From Microbacterium sp. Au-Mic1 (GTDB lineage Bacteria > Actinomycetota > Actinomycetes > Actinomycetales > Microbacteriaceae), in contig NZ_JAJTTF010000012.1 in the NCBI RefSeq assembly GCF_021341785.1, forward strand, positions 62,001 to 126,000: a stretch of DNA of 64,000 bases, written 5' to 3'. Position 1 is the first letter of the stretch; each line of letters starts with the position of its first letter. Shown piece by piece: positions 8,825 through 18,729 of this stretch. The notes beneath the pieces are model-generated. The model saw only the letters and a program-made list of their open reading frames with translations, was not told the origin of the DNA and did no database searches. The translations under genes and the position numbers were made by a program.

Positions 8825-10143
8825 CGTAGGAGCCCTTCGTAGTGTCGCTGCTGCAGCTGCGCGTCGATCTGCTTGACCGTCTCCAGGCCGACGCCGACGA
8901 TGATCAGGATCGATGCGCCGCCGAACGGGAAGTTCTGGTTCGCGCCGACCGTGGCCAGCGCGATCAGCGGGATCAACGCGATGATGCCGAGGTAGAGGGA
9001 TCCGGGCAGCGTGATGCGGGTGAGCACGTAGTCGAGGTACTCGGCGGTGGGACGGCCCGCCCGGATGCCCGGGATGAAGCCGCCGTACTTCTTCATGTTG
9101 TCGGCGACCTCGGTCGGGTTGAACGTGATCGCGACGTAGAAGTACGTGAAGCCGATGATCAGCAGGAAGTACGTGATCATGTAGATCGGGTGGTCGCCCT
9201 TGACGAAGTACGTCATGATCCAGGTCGCCCACGCCGGCGGCGTCTTGCCGTCCTGCGGGATGTTGAACTGCGCGACCAGCATCGGGATGTACAGCAGCGA
9301 CGAGGCGAAGATGACCGGGATCACGCCCGCCATGTTCACCTTGATCGGGATGTAGGTGTTGGTGCCGCCGTAGGTGCGGCGTCCGACCATGCGCTTGGCG
9401 TACTGCACCGGGATGCGGCGCTGCGACTGCTCGATGAAGACGACCAGGGTCATCACGACGATGCCGACGAGCAGGACGAGCAGGAAGACCTCGAAGCCCT
9501 TCGTCTGCATGATGGCCCACATGGCGCCGGGGAAGGTCGCGGCGATCGAGGTGAAGATCAGCAGCGACATGCCGTTGCCGATGCCCTTCTCGGTGACGAG
9601 CTCGGCGAACCACATGATCAGGCCGGTGCCGGCCGTCAGCGTGATGATGAGCAGCAGCTGCGCCCACCACACGTCGTTGGTGAGCAGCTGGTTGCACGCC
9701 GCGACGCCGGTCTGACCGAACAGCTGGCCGGTGCGCGCGACGGTGACGAGAGTCGTGGACTGCAGCAGCGCCAGCGCGATGGTGACGTAGCGCGTGTACT
9801 GAGTGAGCTTGGCCTGGCCGGCCTGGCCCTCCTTGTGCAGCGCCTCGAAGTGAGGGATGACCACGCGCAGCAGCTGGGTGATGATCGAGGCCGTGATGTA
9901 GGGCATCACGCCGAGCGCGAAGATCGACAGCTTCAGCAGAGCGCCGCCGGAGAACAGGTTGACGAGCCCGAGCAGCCCCTCGGTGCCGCTGTTCTGCGCG
10001 AGGCACTCGGAGACGTTCGGGAAGCTCACGAACGGAGCGGGCACGGTGGATCCGAGGCGGTAGATCGCGATGATCGCGATCGTGAAGCCGATCTTGCGTC
10101 GAAGATCCGGCGTGCGGAAGATCCGCGCGATGGCGCTGAACAA
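8821..10143 (-). CDS. secY: Preprotein translocase subunit SecY
   Basis: SecY is the channel subunit of the Sec translocon in the cytoplasmic membrane. The 440-residue sequence shows the ten-helix pattern. Landmarks are FRTPDLRRKIGFTI at the N-terminus, the plug region GLLGLVNLFSGGALLKLSIFALGVMPYI and the C-terminal VGLETVKQIDAQLQQRHYEG. The start is a TTG at 10143 with a GGAAGG ribosome site 7-8 bases before it; no ATG or GTG is better placed. It is separated from rplO by a strong terminator hairpin, unlike the usual tight rplO-secY linkage. Confidence 0.96.
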   Translation of the reverse strand: MFSAIARIFRTPDLRRKIGFTIAIIAIYRLGSTVPAPFVSFPNVSECLAQNSGTEGLLGLVNLFSGGALLKLSIFALGVMPYITASIITQLLRVVIPHFEALHKEGQAGQAKLTQYTRYVTIALALLQSTTLVTVARTGQLFGQTGVAACNQLLTNDVWWAQLLLIITLTAGTGLIMWFAELVTEKGIGNGMSLLIFTSIAATFPGAMWAIMQTKGFEVFLLVLLVGIVVMTLVVFIEQSQRRIPVQYAKRMVGRRTYGGTNTYIPIKVNMAGVIPVIFASSLLYIPMLVAQFNIPQDGKTPPAWATWIMTYFVKGDHPIYMITYFLLIIGFTYFYVAITFNPTEVADNMKKYGGFIPGIRAGRPTAEYLDYVLTRITLPGSLYLGIIALIPLIALATVGANQNFPFGGASILIIVGVGLETVKQIDAQLQQRHYEGLLR

Positions 10144-10190
10144 AAGCTTGCCTTCCTGAAAAGGGATGACGCCCGACGAGGGACAGTCGA

Positions 10191-10203
10191 TTACCCAGGG
10201 TAA
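10191..10203. other. 13-base palindrome in the secY upstream region
   Basis: TTACCCAGGGTAA is a perfect palindrome around a central A, lying just downstream (in secY direction) of the rplO terminator and about 50 bases before the secY start. It could be an operator or part of the secY promoter; no convincing -35 was found. Confidence 0.3.
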
Positions 10204-10207
10204 CGCA

Positions 10208-10237
10208 AGAGGGGCCGGAGAAATCTCCGGCCCCTCT
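10208..10237 (-). terminator. Strong terminator after rplO
   Basis: AGAGGGGCCGGAGA and TCTCCGGCCCCTCT pair perfectly around a two-base centre, directly after the rplO stop at 10247. This is one of the cleanest intrinsic-terminator stems in the window and splits the spc operon before secY. Confidence 0.8.
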
Positions 10238-10246
10238 CGACGGGTG

Positions 10247-10768
10247 TTACTTGATCGATCCGCCGGCGGCGACGATCTTCTGCTCCGCGGAGCTGGAGAC
10301 CTTGTCGACCGACACGGTCAGAGCCACGGCGATGTCGCCGTTGCCCAGGACCTTGACCTTCTCGTTCTTGCGGACCGCGCCCTTGGCGACCAGGTCGGCG
10401 ACGGTCACGTCGCCACCGGCCGGGTAGAGCTCGGCGAGCTTCTCCAGGTTCACGACCTGGTACTCCACGCGGAACGGGTTCTTGAACCCGCGCAGCTTCG
10501 GGGTGCGCATGTGCAGCGGCATCTGCCCACCCTCGAAACCGACGCGAACGGTGTTGCGGGCCTTGGTGCCCTTGGTGCCGCGACCGGCGGTCTTGCCCTT
10601 GGAGCCCTCACCGCGACCGACACGGGTCTTCGCGGTGTTGGCGCCGGGGACCGGACGCAGGTGGTGCACCTTCAGGACGCCGGGACGGGAGACCGTGGTC
10701 TCCTCGGCCTTCTTGGCGGCCGGCTTCTTGGCGGCGGTCTTGGTGGCCGCTTCCTTCTTCTCAGCCAT
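10247..10768 (-). CDS. rplO: 50S ribosomal protein L15
   Basis: L15 is a late-assembly large-subunit protein. The core starts at [13 protein letters not shown] and includes the [17 protein letters not shown] glycine-rich segment. It is 173 residues; about 30 extra N-terminal residues are an Ala/Lys repeat-like tail ([20 protein letters not shown]). The ATG shares one base with the rpmD stop (TAATG), indicating coupled translation. A terminator follows immediately. Confidence 0.97.
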   Translation of the reverse strand: MAEKKEAATKTAAKKPAAKKAEETTVSRPGVLKVHHLRPVPGANTAKTRVGRGEGSKGKTAGRGTKGTKARNTVRVGFEGGQMPLHMRTPKLRGFKNPFRVEYQVVNLEKLAELYPAGGDVTVADLVAKGAVRKNEKVKVLGNGDIAVALTVSVDKVSSSAEQKIVAAGGSIK

Positions 10769-10953
10769 TAGTCGATCTCCTCAACCTTGACGAGGTGAGC
10801 GACCGCGCGGACGTAACCGCGGGTCTGGGCATCGTCGGGACGGACGACCGAGTCGCCGATCCGCTTGAGGCCGAGCGAACGCAGCGTGTCGCGCTGGTTC
10901 TGCTTCTCACTCACCTTGGACTTGACCTGCGTGACCTTGAGGCGCGCAGCCAT
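10768..10953 (-). CDS. rpmD: 50S ribosomal protein L30
   Basis: L30 is a small large-subunit protein. It reads from ATG at 10953 to TAA, giving 61 residues. The translation begins [20 protein letters not shown] and contains [17 protein letters not shown], the family signature. The start overlaps the rpsE stop (TGATG). An upstream in-frame extension exists but lies inside rpsE and has no ribosome site. Confidence 0.96.
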   Translation of the reverse strand: MAARLKVTQVKSKVSEKQNQRDTLRSLGLKRIGDSVVRPDDAQTRGYVRAVAHLVKVEEID

Positions 10954-11645
10954 CAGGCACCTGCCTTCTGCGCAGCGATGGCGTCGGCCTCTGCGCGGAC
11001 GAGACGCGCCGGGGCGACCTGGTCGAACTCGAGGCCACGACGCGCGGCGACCGCACGGGGCTCCTCGAGCTGCTTCAGGGCGGCCACCGTCGCGTGCACG
11101 ATGTTGATCGTGTTCGACGAGCCGAGCGACTTCGACAGCACGTCGTGGATACCAGCGCACTCGAGCACGGCGCGGACCGGACCACCGGCGATGACACCGG
11201 TACCGGCAGCAGCCGGACGCAGCAGCACGACGCCGGCAGCGGCCTCGCCCTGCACCGGGTGCGGGATGGTCGACGCGGAGCGCGGCACGCGGAAGAAGTT
11301 GCGCTTGGCCTCCTCGACGCCCTTCGAGATCGCGAGCGGGACCTCGCGGGCCTTGCCGTAGCCGACGCCCACGAGACCGTTGCCGTCACCCACCACGACG
11401 AGCGCGGTGAAGCTGAAGCGACGGCCGCCCTTGACGACCTTCGACACGCGGTTGATAGTCACCACGCGCTCGAGGAACTGGTTGTCCCCACGGTCGCGGG
11501 AGTTGCGGTCGCGGCCGCCCTGACCGCGGTCACGGCCACCACGGCCGCCGCGGCGCTCGTCGCGCTGCGGAGCCTCGGTACCGGCCGCCGTCTCGGCGGG
11601 AGCCGTAGCCGTCTCGGTCACTTCGTTCTCCTTGTTGTCACTCAC
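10953..11645 (-). CDS. rpsE: 30S ribosomal protein S5
   Basis: S5 lines the mRNA entry channel and is a fidelity (ram) locus. The core begins at about residue 52 with [20 protein letters not shown] and includes [21 protein letters not shown]. The protein is 230 residues with an N-terminal extension of about 50 residues that changes from Thr/Ala/Glu-rich to an RG/RD-rich tract ([20 protein letters not shown]). It overlaps rplR by four bases. Confidence 0.97.
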   Translation of the reverse strand: MSDNKENEVTETATAPAETAAGTEAPQRDERRGGRGGRDRGQGGRDRNSRDRGDNQFLERVVTINRVSKVVKGGRRFSFTALVVVGDGNGLVGVGYGKAREVPLAISKGVEEAKRNFFRVPRSASTIPHPVQGEAAAGVVLLRPAAAGTGVIAGGPVRAVLECAGIHDVLSKSLGSSNTINIVHATVAALKQLEEPRAVAARRGLEFDQVAPARLVRAEADAIAAQKAGA

Positions 11646-12001
11646 AGTGCCAGACCCCCTTCGCGGGCGCCGTCGGCGATGGCCGCGACACGACCGGCGT
11701 ACCGGTTGCCACCGCGGTCGAACACGGCCTCCGAGACGCCGGCGGCCTTCGCGCGCTCGGCGACGAGCTCGCCGACCTTGCGGGCCTTGGCGGTCTTGTC
11801 ACCGTCGAAGCCGCGCAGGTCGGTCTCGAGGGTGGAGGCACTGGCCACGGTGTGGCCCTTGCTGTCGTCGACCAGCTGCACGAAGACGTGGCGGGCCGAA
11901 CGGGTGACGACCAGGCGCGGACGCGCCTCGGTGCCCTGGATCTTCTTGCGAAGGCGGGCGTGACGACGCGAGCGGGCGTCGGACTTCGTCTTGATAGCCA
12001 T
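11642..12001 (-). CDS. rplR: 50S ribosomal protein L18
   Basis: L18 (119 residues) binds 5S rRNA in the central protuberance. It begins [20 protein letters not shown] and contains [20 protein letters not shown] and [24 protein letters not shown], all typical. It starts two bases after the rplF stop, so the two are co-translated. Confidence 0.97.
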   Translation of the reverse strand: MAIKTKSDARSRRHARLRKKIQGTEARPRLVVTRSARHVFVQLVDDSKGHTVASASTLETDLRGFDGDKTAKARKVGELVAERAKAAGVSEAVFDRGGNRYAGRVAAIADGAREGGLAL

Positions 12002-12003
12002 GG

Positions 12004-12540
12004 TTACTTACCACTCTTTCCGGCCTTGCGACGCACGACCTCGCCGGCGTAGCGCACGCCCTTGCCCTTGTACGGCTCGGGCTTGCGGATCTTGCGGATG
12101 TTCGCAGCCGCCTCGCCGACGGCCTGCTTGCTGATGCCGCTGACGGTGAGCTTGTTGGCGCCCTCGACCGTCAGGGTGATGCCGGCGGGCGGGTCGATCA
12201 GGACCGGGTGCGAGAAGCCGAGGGCGAACTCGACCGAGTTGCCCTTCTGCTGCACGCGGTAACCGGTGCCGACGACCTCGAGGCCCTTGGAGTAGCCCTG
12301 GGTCACGCCGATGATGTCGTTGTTGATGAGCGTGCGGGTCAGACCGTGCAGCGAACGCGAGGCGCGCTCGTCGTCCGGACGGGTGACGAGAACCTGGTTC
12401 TCCTCGACCGACACCTCGATGGGGGAGGCCACGGTGAGCGAGAGCTCGCCCTTCGGGCCCTTCACCGACACCGCACGGCCGTCGACCGAAACGGTCACGC
12501 CCGCGGGGATCTCGATGGGAAGTCGTCCAATACGCGACAT
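12004..12540 (-). CDS. rplF: 50S ribosomal protein L6
   Basis: L6 (178 residues) lies near the factor-binding site of the large subunit. It starts [15 protein letters not shown] and carries the two-domain repeat and the C-terminal signature [27 protein letters not shown]. It starts six bases after the rpsH stop. Confidence 0.98.
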   Translation of the reverse strand: MSRIGRLPIEIPAGVTVSVDGRAVSVKGPKGELSLTVASPIEVSVEENQVLVTRPDDERASRSLHGLTRTLINNDIIGVTQGYSKGLEVVGTGYRVQQKGNSVEFALGFSHPVLIDPPAGITLTVEGANKLTVSGISKQAVGEAAANIRKIRKPEPYKGKGVRYAGEVVRRKAGKSGK

Positions 12541-12546
12541 TTCAGA

Positions 12547-12945
12547 TCACCACACGTAGGCGAGAACTTCTCCGCCCACGCCCTTCTGCTCAGCCTGGCG
12601 GTCCGTGAGGAGCCCCGAGGAGGTGGACAGGATCGCGACACCGAGGCCGCCGAGCACCTTGGGGAGCTCCGTCGACTTCGCGTACACGCGGAGGCCGGGC
12701 TTGGAGACGCGCTTGATGCCGGCGATCGACCGCTCGCGGTTCGGGCCGTACTTCAGCGAGATGGTGAGGTTCTTGCCGACGCGGGCGTCGGAGATCTCCC
12801 AACCCGAGATGTAGCCCTCCTGCTGGAGGATCTCAGCGATGTGGGTCTTCAGCTTGCTCGACGGCAGGGTCACGGAGTCGTGATGCGCCGAGTTCGCGTT
12901 GCGCAGACGGGTCAGCAGATCTGCGACCGGGTCTGTCATCGTCAT
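12547..12945 (-). CDS. rpsH: 30S ribosomal protein S8
   Basis: S8 (132 residues) binds 16S rRNA helix 21 and in enterobacteria represses the spc operon. The sequence begins [20 protein letters not shown] and ends with [26 protein letters not shown]. It is preceded by a 151-base gap that holds a hairpin and a possible -10 box. In most actinobacteria an S14 gene occupies this position. Confidence 0.98.
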   Translation of the reverse strand: MTMTDPVADLLTRLRNANSAHHDSVTLPSSKLKTHIAEILQQEGYISGWEISDARVGKNLTISLKYGPNRERSIAGIKRVSKPGLRVYAKSTELPKVLGGLGVAILSTSSGLLTDRQAEQKGVGGEVLAYVW

Positions 12946-13020
12946 AGTTGTCTTCTTTCGTTCATGAGGTTCCGGCTGCCGTTACACGGCAGACGGCCTG
13001 CGATGAGCACGCAATTTTCA

Positions 13021-13026
13021 ATTGTA
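13021..13026 (-). promoter_or_regulatory. Possible rpsH promoter -10 box
   Basis: On the minus strand TACAAT (preceded by TGACG) stands about 75 bases before the rpsH start and 20 bases past the hairpin that follows rplE. No clear -35 hexamer is seen at 17 bases, so it might work as an extended -10 type. It would restart transcription after the upstream hairpin. Confidence 0.4.
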
Positions 13027-13045
13027 CGTCACGTGCAACACGCCC

Positions 13046-13085
13046 GAAGACCGGATCCCGAGGAAGCCCCCGGGATCCGGTCTTC
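13046..13085 (-). terminator. Hairpin after rplE
   Basis: GAAGACCGGATCCCG (13046-13060) and CGGGATCCGGTCTTC (13071-13085) form a perfect 15-base stem with a ten-base loop, 12 bases after the rplE stop. It occupies the position where S14 would be found and should terminate or process the upstream transcript. Confidence 0.75.
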
Positions 13086-13096
13086 AAGACATGGTC

Positions 13097-13687
13097 TTAC
13101 GCCTGGACCTCGTCCGACTTGAACGGGAAGCCGAGGTGGCGGAGCAGCGCCCGGCCCTCGTCGTCGTTCTTCGCCGTGGTCACGACAGTGATGTCGAAAC
13201 CGCGGACGCGGTCGATGCGGTCCTGATCGATCTCGTGGAACACGCTCTGCTCCGTGAGACCGAAGGTGTAGTTGCCGTTGCCGTCGAACTGCTTGTCCGA
13301 GAGACCGCGGAAGTCGCGGATACGGGGCAGTGCGAGGTTCACGAGGCGGTCCACGAACTCCCAGGCGCGGTCACCGCGGAGGGTGACGTGCGCGCCGATG
13401 GGCTGGCCCTCGCGCAGCTTGAACTGCGCGATGGACTTGCGGGCCTTCGTGACGATCGGCTTCTGGCCGGTGATCTTGGTGAGGTCGTCGACCGCACCAT
13501 CGATCACCTTGGAGTCGCGAGCCGCCTCACCGACACCGGTGTTGACGACGACCTTGACCAGGCCGGGGATCTGCATGACGTTCTCGTAGCCGAACTCGTC
13601 CTGCAGAGCCTTCTTGATCTCGTTGTTGTACTTCGCCTTCAGGCGGGGCTGCACCTTGACAGCGCCCGCGGCGTCAGCAGCCGCCAT
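13097..13687 (-). CDS. rplE: 50S ribosomal protein L5
   Basis: L5 (196 residues) binds 5S rRNA and contacts the P-site tRNA. The core has [43 protein letters not shown] and [21 protein letters not shown]. The first 12 residues are Ala-rich. A perfect 15-base-pair hairpin follows the stop. Confidence 0.98.
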   Translation of the reverse strand: MAAADAAGAVKVQPRLKAKYNNEIKKALQDEFGYENVMQIPGLVKVVVNTGVGEAARDSKVIDGAVDDLTKITGQKPIVTKARKSIAQFKLREGQPIGAHVTLRGDRAWEFVDRLVNLALPRIRDFRGLSDKQFDGNGNYTFGLTEQSVFHEIDQDRIDRVRGFDITVVTTAKNDDEGRALLRHLGFPFKSDEVQA

Positions 13688-14046
13688 CAGAGGTCCTTAC
13701 CGCTCTTCTTCGCGTAGCGCACGCGAACCGTGCGCTTCACGCCGTCCTTGACCTGCTCCTCGACGCGGTGACCGACCTTGGTCGGCTTCTTCGTCTCGGG
13801 GTCGACCAGGGCGACGTTCGAGATGTGGATGGGGGCCTCGATGGTCTCGATGCCGCCCGTCTTCGTGCCGCGCTGCGTCTGGCCGACGCGGGTGTGCTTG
13901 GTGGCGTAGTTCACGCCCTCCACGATCACGCGGTTCTGCTCGACGAGGACCTCGAGGACCTTGCCCTGCTTGCCGCGGTCGCCGCCCTTTTCCTGCTTGC
14001 GGCCGGTGATGACCTGAACCAGGTCACCCTTCTTGATGTTCGCCAT
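13687..14046 (-). CDS. rplX: 50S ribosomal protein L24
   Basis: L24 (119 residues) is an assembly initiator with a KOW motif. The N-terminus [39 protein letters not shown] and the [19 protein letters not shown] segment identify it. It sits three bases after rplN and its stop overlaps the rplE start by one base. Confidence 0.97.
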   Translation of the reverse strand: MANIKKGDLVQVITGRKQEKGGDRGKQGKVLEVLVEQNRVIVEGVNYATKHTRVGQTQRGTKTGGIETIEAPIHISNVALVDPETKKPTKVGHRVEEQVKDGVKRTVRVRYAKKSGKDL

Positions 14047-14049
14047 GAG

Positions 14050-14418
14050 TTACAGCACCTCCGGGGCGAGCGAGACGATCTTCATGAACTTCTTGTCACG
14101 GAGCTCACGACCGACCGGGCCGAAGATGCGGGTGCCGCGGGGCTCCCCGTCGTTCTTCAGGATCACGGCGGCGTTCTCGTCGAACTTGATGTACGAGCCG
14201 TCGGGACGGCGGGTCTGCTTCACGGTGCGGACGATGACGGCCTTGACGACGTCACCCTTCTTGACGTTCCCACCGGGGATCGCGTCCTTGACCGTGGCGA
14301 CGATGATGTCGCCCAGGCCCGCGTAACGGCGGCTGGAACCGCCGAGCACGCGGATGGTGAGCAGCTCCTTGGCGCCGGTGTTGTCGGCAACCTTGAGTCG
14401 GGACTCGGTCTGGATCAC
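14050..14418 (-). CDS. rplN: 50S ribosomal protein L14
   Basis: L14 (122 residues) forms part of an intersubunit bridge. It begins [20 protein letters not shown] and contains [17 protein letters not shown] and the C-terminal [24 protein letters not shown]. It overlaps the end of rpsQ by four bases, so the S10 and spc gene groups run on without a break. Confidence 0.98.
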   Translation of the reverse strand: MIQTESRLKVADNTGAKELLTIRVLGGSSRRYAGLGDIIVATVKDAIPGGNVKKGDVVKAVIVRTVKQTRRPDGSYIKFDENAAVILKNDGEPRGTRIFGPVGRELRDKKFMKIVSLAPEVL

Positions 14419-14732
14419 TTTGCCTTCTCCAGGATCTCCACCAGACGCCAGCGCTTGGTGGCGCTCAGCGGGCGGGTCTCGTTGATGAGAACGAGGTCGC
14501 CGATGCCGGCGGTGTTGTTCTCGTCGTGCGCCTTGACCTTCGTCGTACGGCGGATGACCTTGCCGTACAGCGGGTGCTTCACGCGGTCCTCGACCTCGAC
14601 GACGATGGTCTTGTCCATCTTGTCGCTGACGACGTAGCCGCGGCGCGACTTGCGGTAGCCACGAGCGTCGGCGTCGCGGACGTCGTGCGAGACGACCTCA
14701 GCCTTGGCGGCAGCAGCCTTCTTCTCAGCCAT
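14415..14732 (-). CDS. rpsQ: 30S ribosomal protein S17
   Basis: S17 is an early-assembly small-subunit protein. The OB-fold core [20 protein letters not shown] and [32 protein letters not shown] are clear. It is 105 residues, with about 25 extra N-terminal residues beginning [17 protein letters not shown], a tail similar to that of L15. It overlaps rpmC by one base. Confidence 0.97.
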   Translation of the reverse strand: MAEKKAAAAKAEVVSHDVRDADARGYRKSRRGYVVSDKMDKTIVVEVEDRVKHPLYGKVIRRTTKVKAHDENNTAGIGDLVLINETRPLSATKRWRLVEILEKAK

Positions 14733-15046
14733 TACTCGGCCTCCTCCTTCGGCGCGTCAGCCTCGTCGGCCTTCTTCGCCTTTGCCTTGGACGCCTTCTT
14801 GGCCGGAGCCTCGACCGGAGCGGGCGTCGCACGGATGCCCAGCTCGCGCTCGCGGATCACGGTGTACAGGCGCGCGATGTCGCGCTTGACGGCGCGGATG
14901 CGGCCGTGGCTCTCCAGCTGGCCGGTGGCCGACTGGAAACGGAGGTTGAACAGCTCCTCCTTGGCCTTGCGCAGCTCCTCGACGAGGCGCTGGTCTTCGA
15001 ACGTGTCGAGCTCGGTCACACCGAGCTCCTTGGTGCCGATCGCCAT
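14732..15046 (-). CDS. rpmC: 50S ribosomal protein L29
   Basis: L29 sits at the exit tunnel and helps dock trigger factor and SRP. The two-helix core ([20 protein letters not shown] and [20 protein letters not shown]) ends near residue 73. The remaining 30 residues form a Pro/Ala/Lys then acidic tail ending [10 protein letters not shown], making it 104 residues against about 65-75 for most bacteria. Start ATG at 15046 overlaps the rplP stop. Confidence 0.96.
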   Translation of the reverse strand: MAIGTKELGVTELDTFEDQRLVEELRKAKEELFNLRFQSATGQLESHGRIRAVKRDIARLYTVIRERELGIRATPAPVEAPAKKASKAKAKKADEADAPKEEAE

Positions 15047-15465
15047 TACGCGTCGCCCTCCTCGCGCTTGATGATGCGTGCCTTGAGCGGCAGCTTGTGA
15101 ATGGCACGGGTCAGGGCCTCACGAGCGAGTTCCTCGTTGACGCCCGCGACCTCGAACAGGACGCGACCCGGCTTGACGTTGGCGACCCACCACTCGGGGG
15201 AACCCTTACCGGAACCCATGCGGGTCTCGGCAGGCTTCTTCGTGAGCGGACGGTCGGGGTAGATGTTGATCCACACCTTTCCACCACGCTTGATGTGACG
15301 GGTCATCGCGATACGAGCGGACTCGATCTGACGGTTGGTCACGTAAGCGGGGGTGAGGGCCTGGATCCCGAACTCGCCGAAGGAGACCTTCGTGCCGCCG
15401 GTGGCCGCACCATCACGCTTGGGGTGATGCTGCTTGCGGTACTTGACCTTGCGAGGGATAAGCAT
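15046..15465 (-). CDS. rplP: 50S ribosomal protein L16
   Basis: L16 (139 residues) lies close to the A-site tRNA and the peptidyl transferase region. It begins [19 protein letters not shown] and contains [49 protein letters not shown] and [20 protein letters not shown]. It overlaps rpsC and rpmC by one base each. Confidence 0.98.
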   Translation of the reverse strand: MLIPRKVKYRKQHHPKRDGAATGGTKVSFGEFGIQALTPAYVTNRQIESARIAMTRHIKRGGKVWINIYPDRPLTKKPAETRMGSGKGSPEWWVANVKPGRVLFEVAGVNEELAREALTRAIHKLPLKARIIKREEGDA

Positions 15466-16220
15466 CAGGCAGACGCTCCTTCTGCGACGGGAGCCTCGTT
15501 GCGCGGGCCACGACGGCGGTCGCCGCCACGGTCGTCACGACGGGACTTCGGTGCGTTGGCCTGCTCGCGAGCAAGCTCCTTGTTGGTGAGGTCGCCCTTG
15601 TAGATCCAGACCTTCACGCCGATGCGGCCGAAGGTGGTCTTGGCCTCGTAGAAGCCGTAGTCGATGTTCGCGCGCAGCGTGTGCAGCGGCACACGACCCT
15701 CGCGGTAGAACTCCGACCGGCTCATCTCCGCGCCGCCGAGGCGGCCCGAGACCTGGATCCGGATGCCCTTGGCGCCGGCGCGCTGGGCACCCTGGAGGCC
15801 CTTGCGCATGGCACGACGGAAGGCGACGCGAGCAGAGAGCTGCTCGGCGATGCCCTGAGCGACGAGCTGAGCGTCGGCCTCGGGGTTCTTGACCTCGAGG
15901 ATGTTCAGCTGGATCTGCTTGCCCGTGAGCTTCTCGAGGTCGCCACGGATGCGCTCCGCCTCGGCGCCGCGGCGGCCGATGACGATGCCCGGACGAGCAG
16001 TGTGGATGTCCACACGCACGCGGTCGCGGGTGCGCTCGATCTCGATGTTGCTCACGCCGGCGCGGTCGAGCTGCGTCTGCAGGAGCTTGCGGATCTTGAT
16101 GTCCTCGGCGACGTAGTCGGCGTAACGCTGACCCGGCTTGGTGGAGTCAGAGAACCACCGGGACACGTGGTCCGTGGTGATGCCGAGGCGGAAGCCGTAC
16201 GGGTTTACCTTCTGTCCCAT
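15465..16220 (-). CDS. rpsC: 30S ribosomal protein S3
   Basis: S3 (251 residues) forms part of the mRNA entry site and helicase. It starts [20 protein letters not shown], has the KH domain ([20 protein letters not shown]) and the C-terminal signature [16 protein letters not shown] 30-residue tail rich in Arg, Asp and Gly follows and ends in PVAEGASA. Confidence 0.98.
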   Translation of the reverse strand: MGQKVNPYGFRLGITTDHVSRWFSDSTKPGQRYADYVAEDIKIRKLLQTQLDRAGVSNIEIERTRDRVRVDIHTARPGIVIGRRGAEAERIRGDLEKLTGKQIQLNILEVKNPEADAQLVAQGIAEQLSARVAFRRAMRKGLQGAQRAGAKGIRIQVSGRLGGAEMSRSEFYREGRVPLHTLRANIDYGFYEAKTTFGRIGVKVWIYKGDLTNKELAREQANAPKSRRDDRGGDRRRGPRNEAPVAEGASA

Positions 16221-16600
16221 TACTTGCTCGCCTTCTCGTTCTTGGCGACCTCAGGGGTGGCCAGCACGACCGTAATGTGGCTCGTGCGCTTCTTGATCTG
16301 GAACGCGCGACCCTGGGCGCGGGGCTGGAAACGCTTCAGCGTCGTCCCCTCGTCCACGAAGGCGTTCTTGACGTAGAGGTCCTGCTCATCGAGGAACTCG
16401 CCGTCGCGGTCGGCCTTCACCTGAGCGTTGGCGATGGCGGAGTGCACGAGCTTGTAGATCGGCTCGGAGGCGCTCTGCTGCGCGAACTTCAGGATGGCGA
16501 GGGCTTCCTGCGCCTGCTTGCCCTTGATGAGGGCGACGACACGACGAGCCTTCTGCGGGGTCACGCGGATGTGCTTCACGCGTGCGACGGATTCGACCAT
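16220..16600 (-). CDS. rplV: 50S ribosomal protein L22
   Basis: L22 (126 residues) lines the exit tunnel. It begins [20 protein letters not shown] and contains the tunnel-loop region [25 protein letters not shown] near residues 93-117, the site where macrolide-affecting changes occur in other bacteria; nothing abnormal is seen. It overlaps both neighbours by one base. Confidence 0.98.
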   Translation of the reverse strand: MVESVARVKHIRVTPQKARRVVALIKGKQAQEALAILKFAQQSASEPIYKLVHSAIANAQVKADRDGEFLDEQDLYVKNAFVDEGTTLKRFQPRAQGRAFQIKKRTSHITVVLATPEVAKNEKASK

Positions 16601-16881
16601 TAGCGGCGCCGCCCCTTCTTGTCGTCCTTCACGTGGCCGCGGAAGGTGCGGGTGGGCGCGAACTCGCCCAGCTTGTGACCGACCATGCTCTCGGACACGA
16701 ACACGGGGATGTGCTTGCGTCCGTCGTGCACGGCGATGGTGTGTCCCAGCATGGCGGGGATGATCATCGACCGGCGCGACCAGGTCTTGATGACGTTCTT
16801 GCTGCCGGCTTCGTTCTGCACGACCACCTTGCGAAGCAGGTGCTCGTCGACGAAGGGGCCCTTCTTAAGACTGCGAGGCAT
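16600..16881 (-). CDS. rpsS: 30S ribosomal protein S19
   Basis: S19 (93 residues) is a head protein next to S13. The full-length sequence begins [20 protein letters not shown] and contains [29 protein letters not shown] and [16 protein letters not shown]. It lies 12 bases after rplB. Confidence 0.98.
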   Translation of the reverse strand: MPRSLKKGPFVDEHLLRKVVVQNEAGSKNVIKTWSRRSMIIPAMLGHTIAVHDGRKHIPVFVSESMVGHKLGEFAPTRTFRGHVKDDKKGRRR

Positions 16882-16893
16882 CTTCTCTTACTC

Positions 16894-17733
16894 CTACTTG
16901 CGCTTCTTGCCGGCGTTACGGCGACGCACGATGTACTTGTCGCTTTCCTTGTTGGCGTGACGGGTGCGTCCCTCAGCCTGGCCCCAGGGGGAGACGGGGT
17001 GACGTCCACCGGACGTCTTGCCCTCGCCACCACCGTGCGGGTGGTCCACCGGGTTCATGGCGACACCGCGGACGGTCGGGCGCACGCCCAACCAGCGCTT
17101 GCGGCCGGCCTTGCCCCAGTTGATGTTCGACTGCTCGGCGTTGCCGACCTCGCCGATCGTCGCACGGCAGCGCGCGTCGACGTTGCGGATCTCGCCCGAG
17201 GGCAGACGCAGCTGGGCGTAGGGGCCGTCCTTCGCGACCAGACGCACGGAGGCGCCGGCCGAACGGGCCATCTTCGCGCCGCCGCCGGGGCGGAGCTCGA
17301 TGGCGTGGATGACCGTACCCGTCGGGATGTTCTTCAGCGGGAGGTTGTTGCCCGGCTTGATGTCGGCGCCGGCACCCGACTCGACGATGTCGCCCTGCTT
17401 CAGCTTGTTCGGCGCGATGATGTAGCGCTTCTCGCCGTCGAAGTAGTGCAGCAGCGCGATGCGCGCGGTGCGGTTGGGGTCGTACTCGATGTGAGCGACC
17501 TTGGCGTCGATGCCGTCCTTGTCATTGCGACGGAAGTCGATGACGCGGTACTGGCGCTTGTGGCCACCACCGATGTGACGGGTCGTGATGCGGCCCTGGT
17601 TGTTGCGGCCACCGGTCTTGCTGAGCGGACGGAGCAGCGACTTCTCCGGCGTCGATCGGGTGATCTCGGCGAAGTCGGCCACCGACGAGCCGCGGCGACC
17701 CGGGGTCGTGGGCTTGTACTTGCGAATAGCCAT
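16894..17733 (-). CDS. rplB: 50S ribosomal protein L2
   Basis: L2 (279 residues) is essential for peptidyl transferase activity and subunit joining. It begins [20 protein letters not shown]. The catalytically important C-terminal stretch [18 protein letters not shown] has the conserved histidine (about residue 231). It lies 20 bases after rplW. Confidence 0.98.
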   Translation of the reverse strand: MAIRKYKPTTPGRRGSSVADFAEITRSTPEKSLLRPLSKTGGRNNQGRITTRHIGGGHKRQYRVIDFRRNDKDGIDAKVAHIEYDPNRTARIALLHYFDGEKRYIIAPNKLKQGDIVESGAGADIKPGNNLPLKNIPTGTVIHAIELRPGGGAKMARSAGASVRLVAKDGPYAQLRLPSGEIRNVDARCRATIGEVGNAEQSNINWGKAGRKRWLGVRPTVRGVAMNPVDHPHGGGEGKTSGGRHPVSPWGQAEGRTRHANKESDKYIVRRRNAGKKRK

Positions 17734-17753
17734 GTTGTGTCCTTATCCCCCGG

Positions 17754-18071
17754 TCAGTTCACTGCCGTGAAGATGTCGATGGTGCCCGACTTCAGGGCGA
17801 CGATGGCGCGCTTGGTGTCCTTGCGCTTGCCCGTGCCGAAGCGGGTGCGGCGAGCCTTGCCGACGCGGTTGATCGTGTTGACGCTGGCGACCTTGACATC
17901 GAAGATCTTCTCGATGGCGAGCTTGATCTCGGTCTTGGAGGCGCGGGGGTCCACCAGGAAGGTGTACTTGCCCTCGTCGATCAGGCCGTAGCTCTTCTCG
18001 GAGACGACCGGCTTCAGGATGATGTCGCGCGGGTCCTTGTTGGCAGCCGCGGCGAGGATGTTGTCGCTCAT
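17754..18071 (-). CDS. rplW: 50S ribosomal protein L23
   Basis: L23 (105 residues) docks trigger factor and SRP at the exit tunnel. It shows [42 protein letters not shown] and [18 protein letters not shown]. It overlaps the rplD stop by four bases. Confidence 0.97.
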   Translation of the reverse strand: MSDNILAAAANKDPRDIILKPVVSEKSYGLIDEGKYTFLVDPRASKTEIKLAIEKIFDVKVASVNTINRVGKARRTRFGTGKRKDTKRAIVALKSGTIDIFTAVN

Positions 18072-18724
18072 GCGGAGACCTCCTCGGTTGCGCCGGACTT
18101 CAGCGCGACGAACGCGTCGAAGGCCGCCTTGGTGAAGACGATGTCGTCGGAGTTGACCACGTCGTAGGCGTTCAGCTGGTCGAAGTACAGCACGTGCACA
18201 GCGGCCAGGTTGCGGACGCTCAGGGCGGTCAGGTCATCCTCGCGGTCGATGACCACGAGGAGGTTCTTGCCCGGGAGCGAGGTCAGGAAGGCGGCGGCCG
18301 TCTTGGTGGACGGCTTGCCCTCGATGCCGAAGGACTCGACGACGTGCAGGCGCTCACCGCGGAAGCGGTCGCTCAGCGCACCCACGAGGGCGGCGGCGAT
18401 CATCTTCTTGGGGGTGCGCTGCGAGTAGTCGCGCGGCTTCGGGCCGTGGACGATGCCACCACCGGTCATGTGCGGCGCGCGGATGGAGCCCTGACGGGCG
18501 TTACCCGTGCCCTTCTGCTTGAAGGGCTTGCGACCGGCACCGGAGACCTCACCGCGACGCTTGGTCGAGTGGGTGCCCTGGCGTGCCGCGGCGAGCTGCG
18601 CGACGACGACCTGGTGGATCAGCGGAACGTTGGTCTTGGCGTCGAAGATCGCGGCGGGGGCGTCGACCGTACCGGTCTTCTTGCCGCCGGCGAACACGTC
18701 GAGCGTCAGAGTGGTGTCAGCCAT
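18068..18724 (-). CDS. rplD: 50S ribosomal protein L4
   Basis: L4 (218 residues) reaches into the exit tunnel; in E. coli it also represses the S10 operon. The start is the ATG at 18724 ([20 protein letters not shown]), five bases after rplC; an upstream open extension is a frame inside rplC. The long tunnel loop is the conserved [20 protein letters not shown] followed by [11 protein letters not shown]. Confidence 0.97.
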   Translation of the reverse strand: MADTTLTLDVFAGGKKTGTVDAPAAIFDAKTNVPLIHQVVVAQLAAARQGTHSTKRRGEVSGAGRKPFKQKGTGNARQGSIRAPHMTGGGIVHGPKPRDYSQRTPKKMIAAALVGALSDRFRGERLHVVESFGIEGKPSTKTAAAFLTSLPGKNLLVVIDREDDLTALSVRNLAAVHVLYFDQLNAYDVVNSDDIVFTKAAFDAFVALKSGATEEVSA

Positions 18725-18729
18725 GGGAC

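Noticed and set aside
8210..10006. A 598-codon frame suggesting a SecY-Adk fusion.
   Set aside because: Upstream part is an Arg/His-rich out-of-frame reading of secY; adk starts at the overlapping ATG at 8824.
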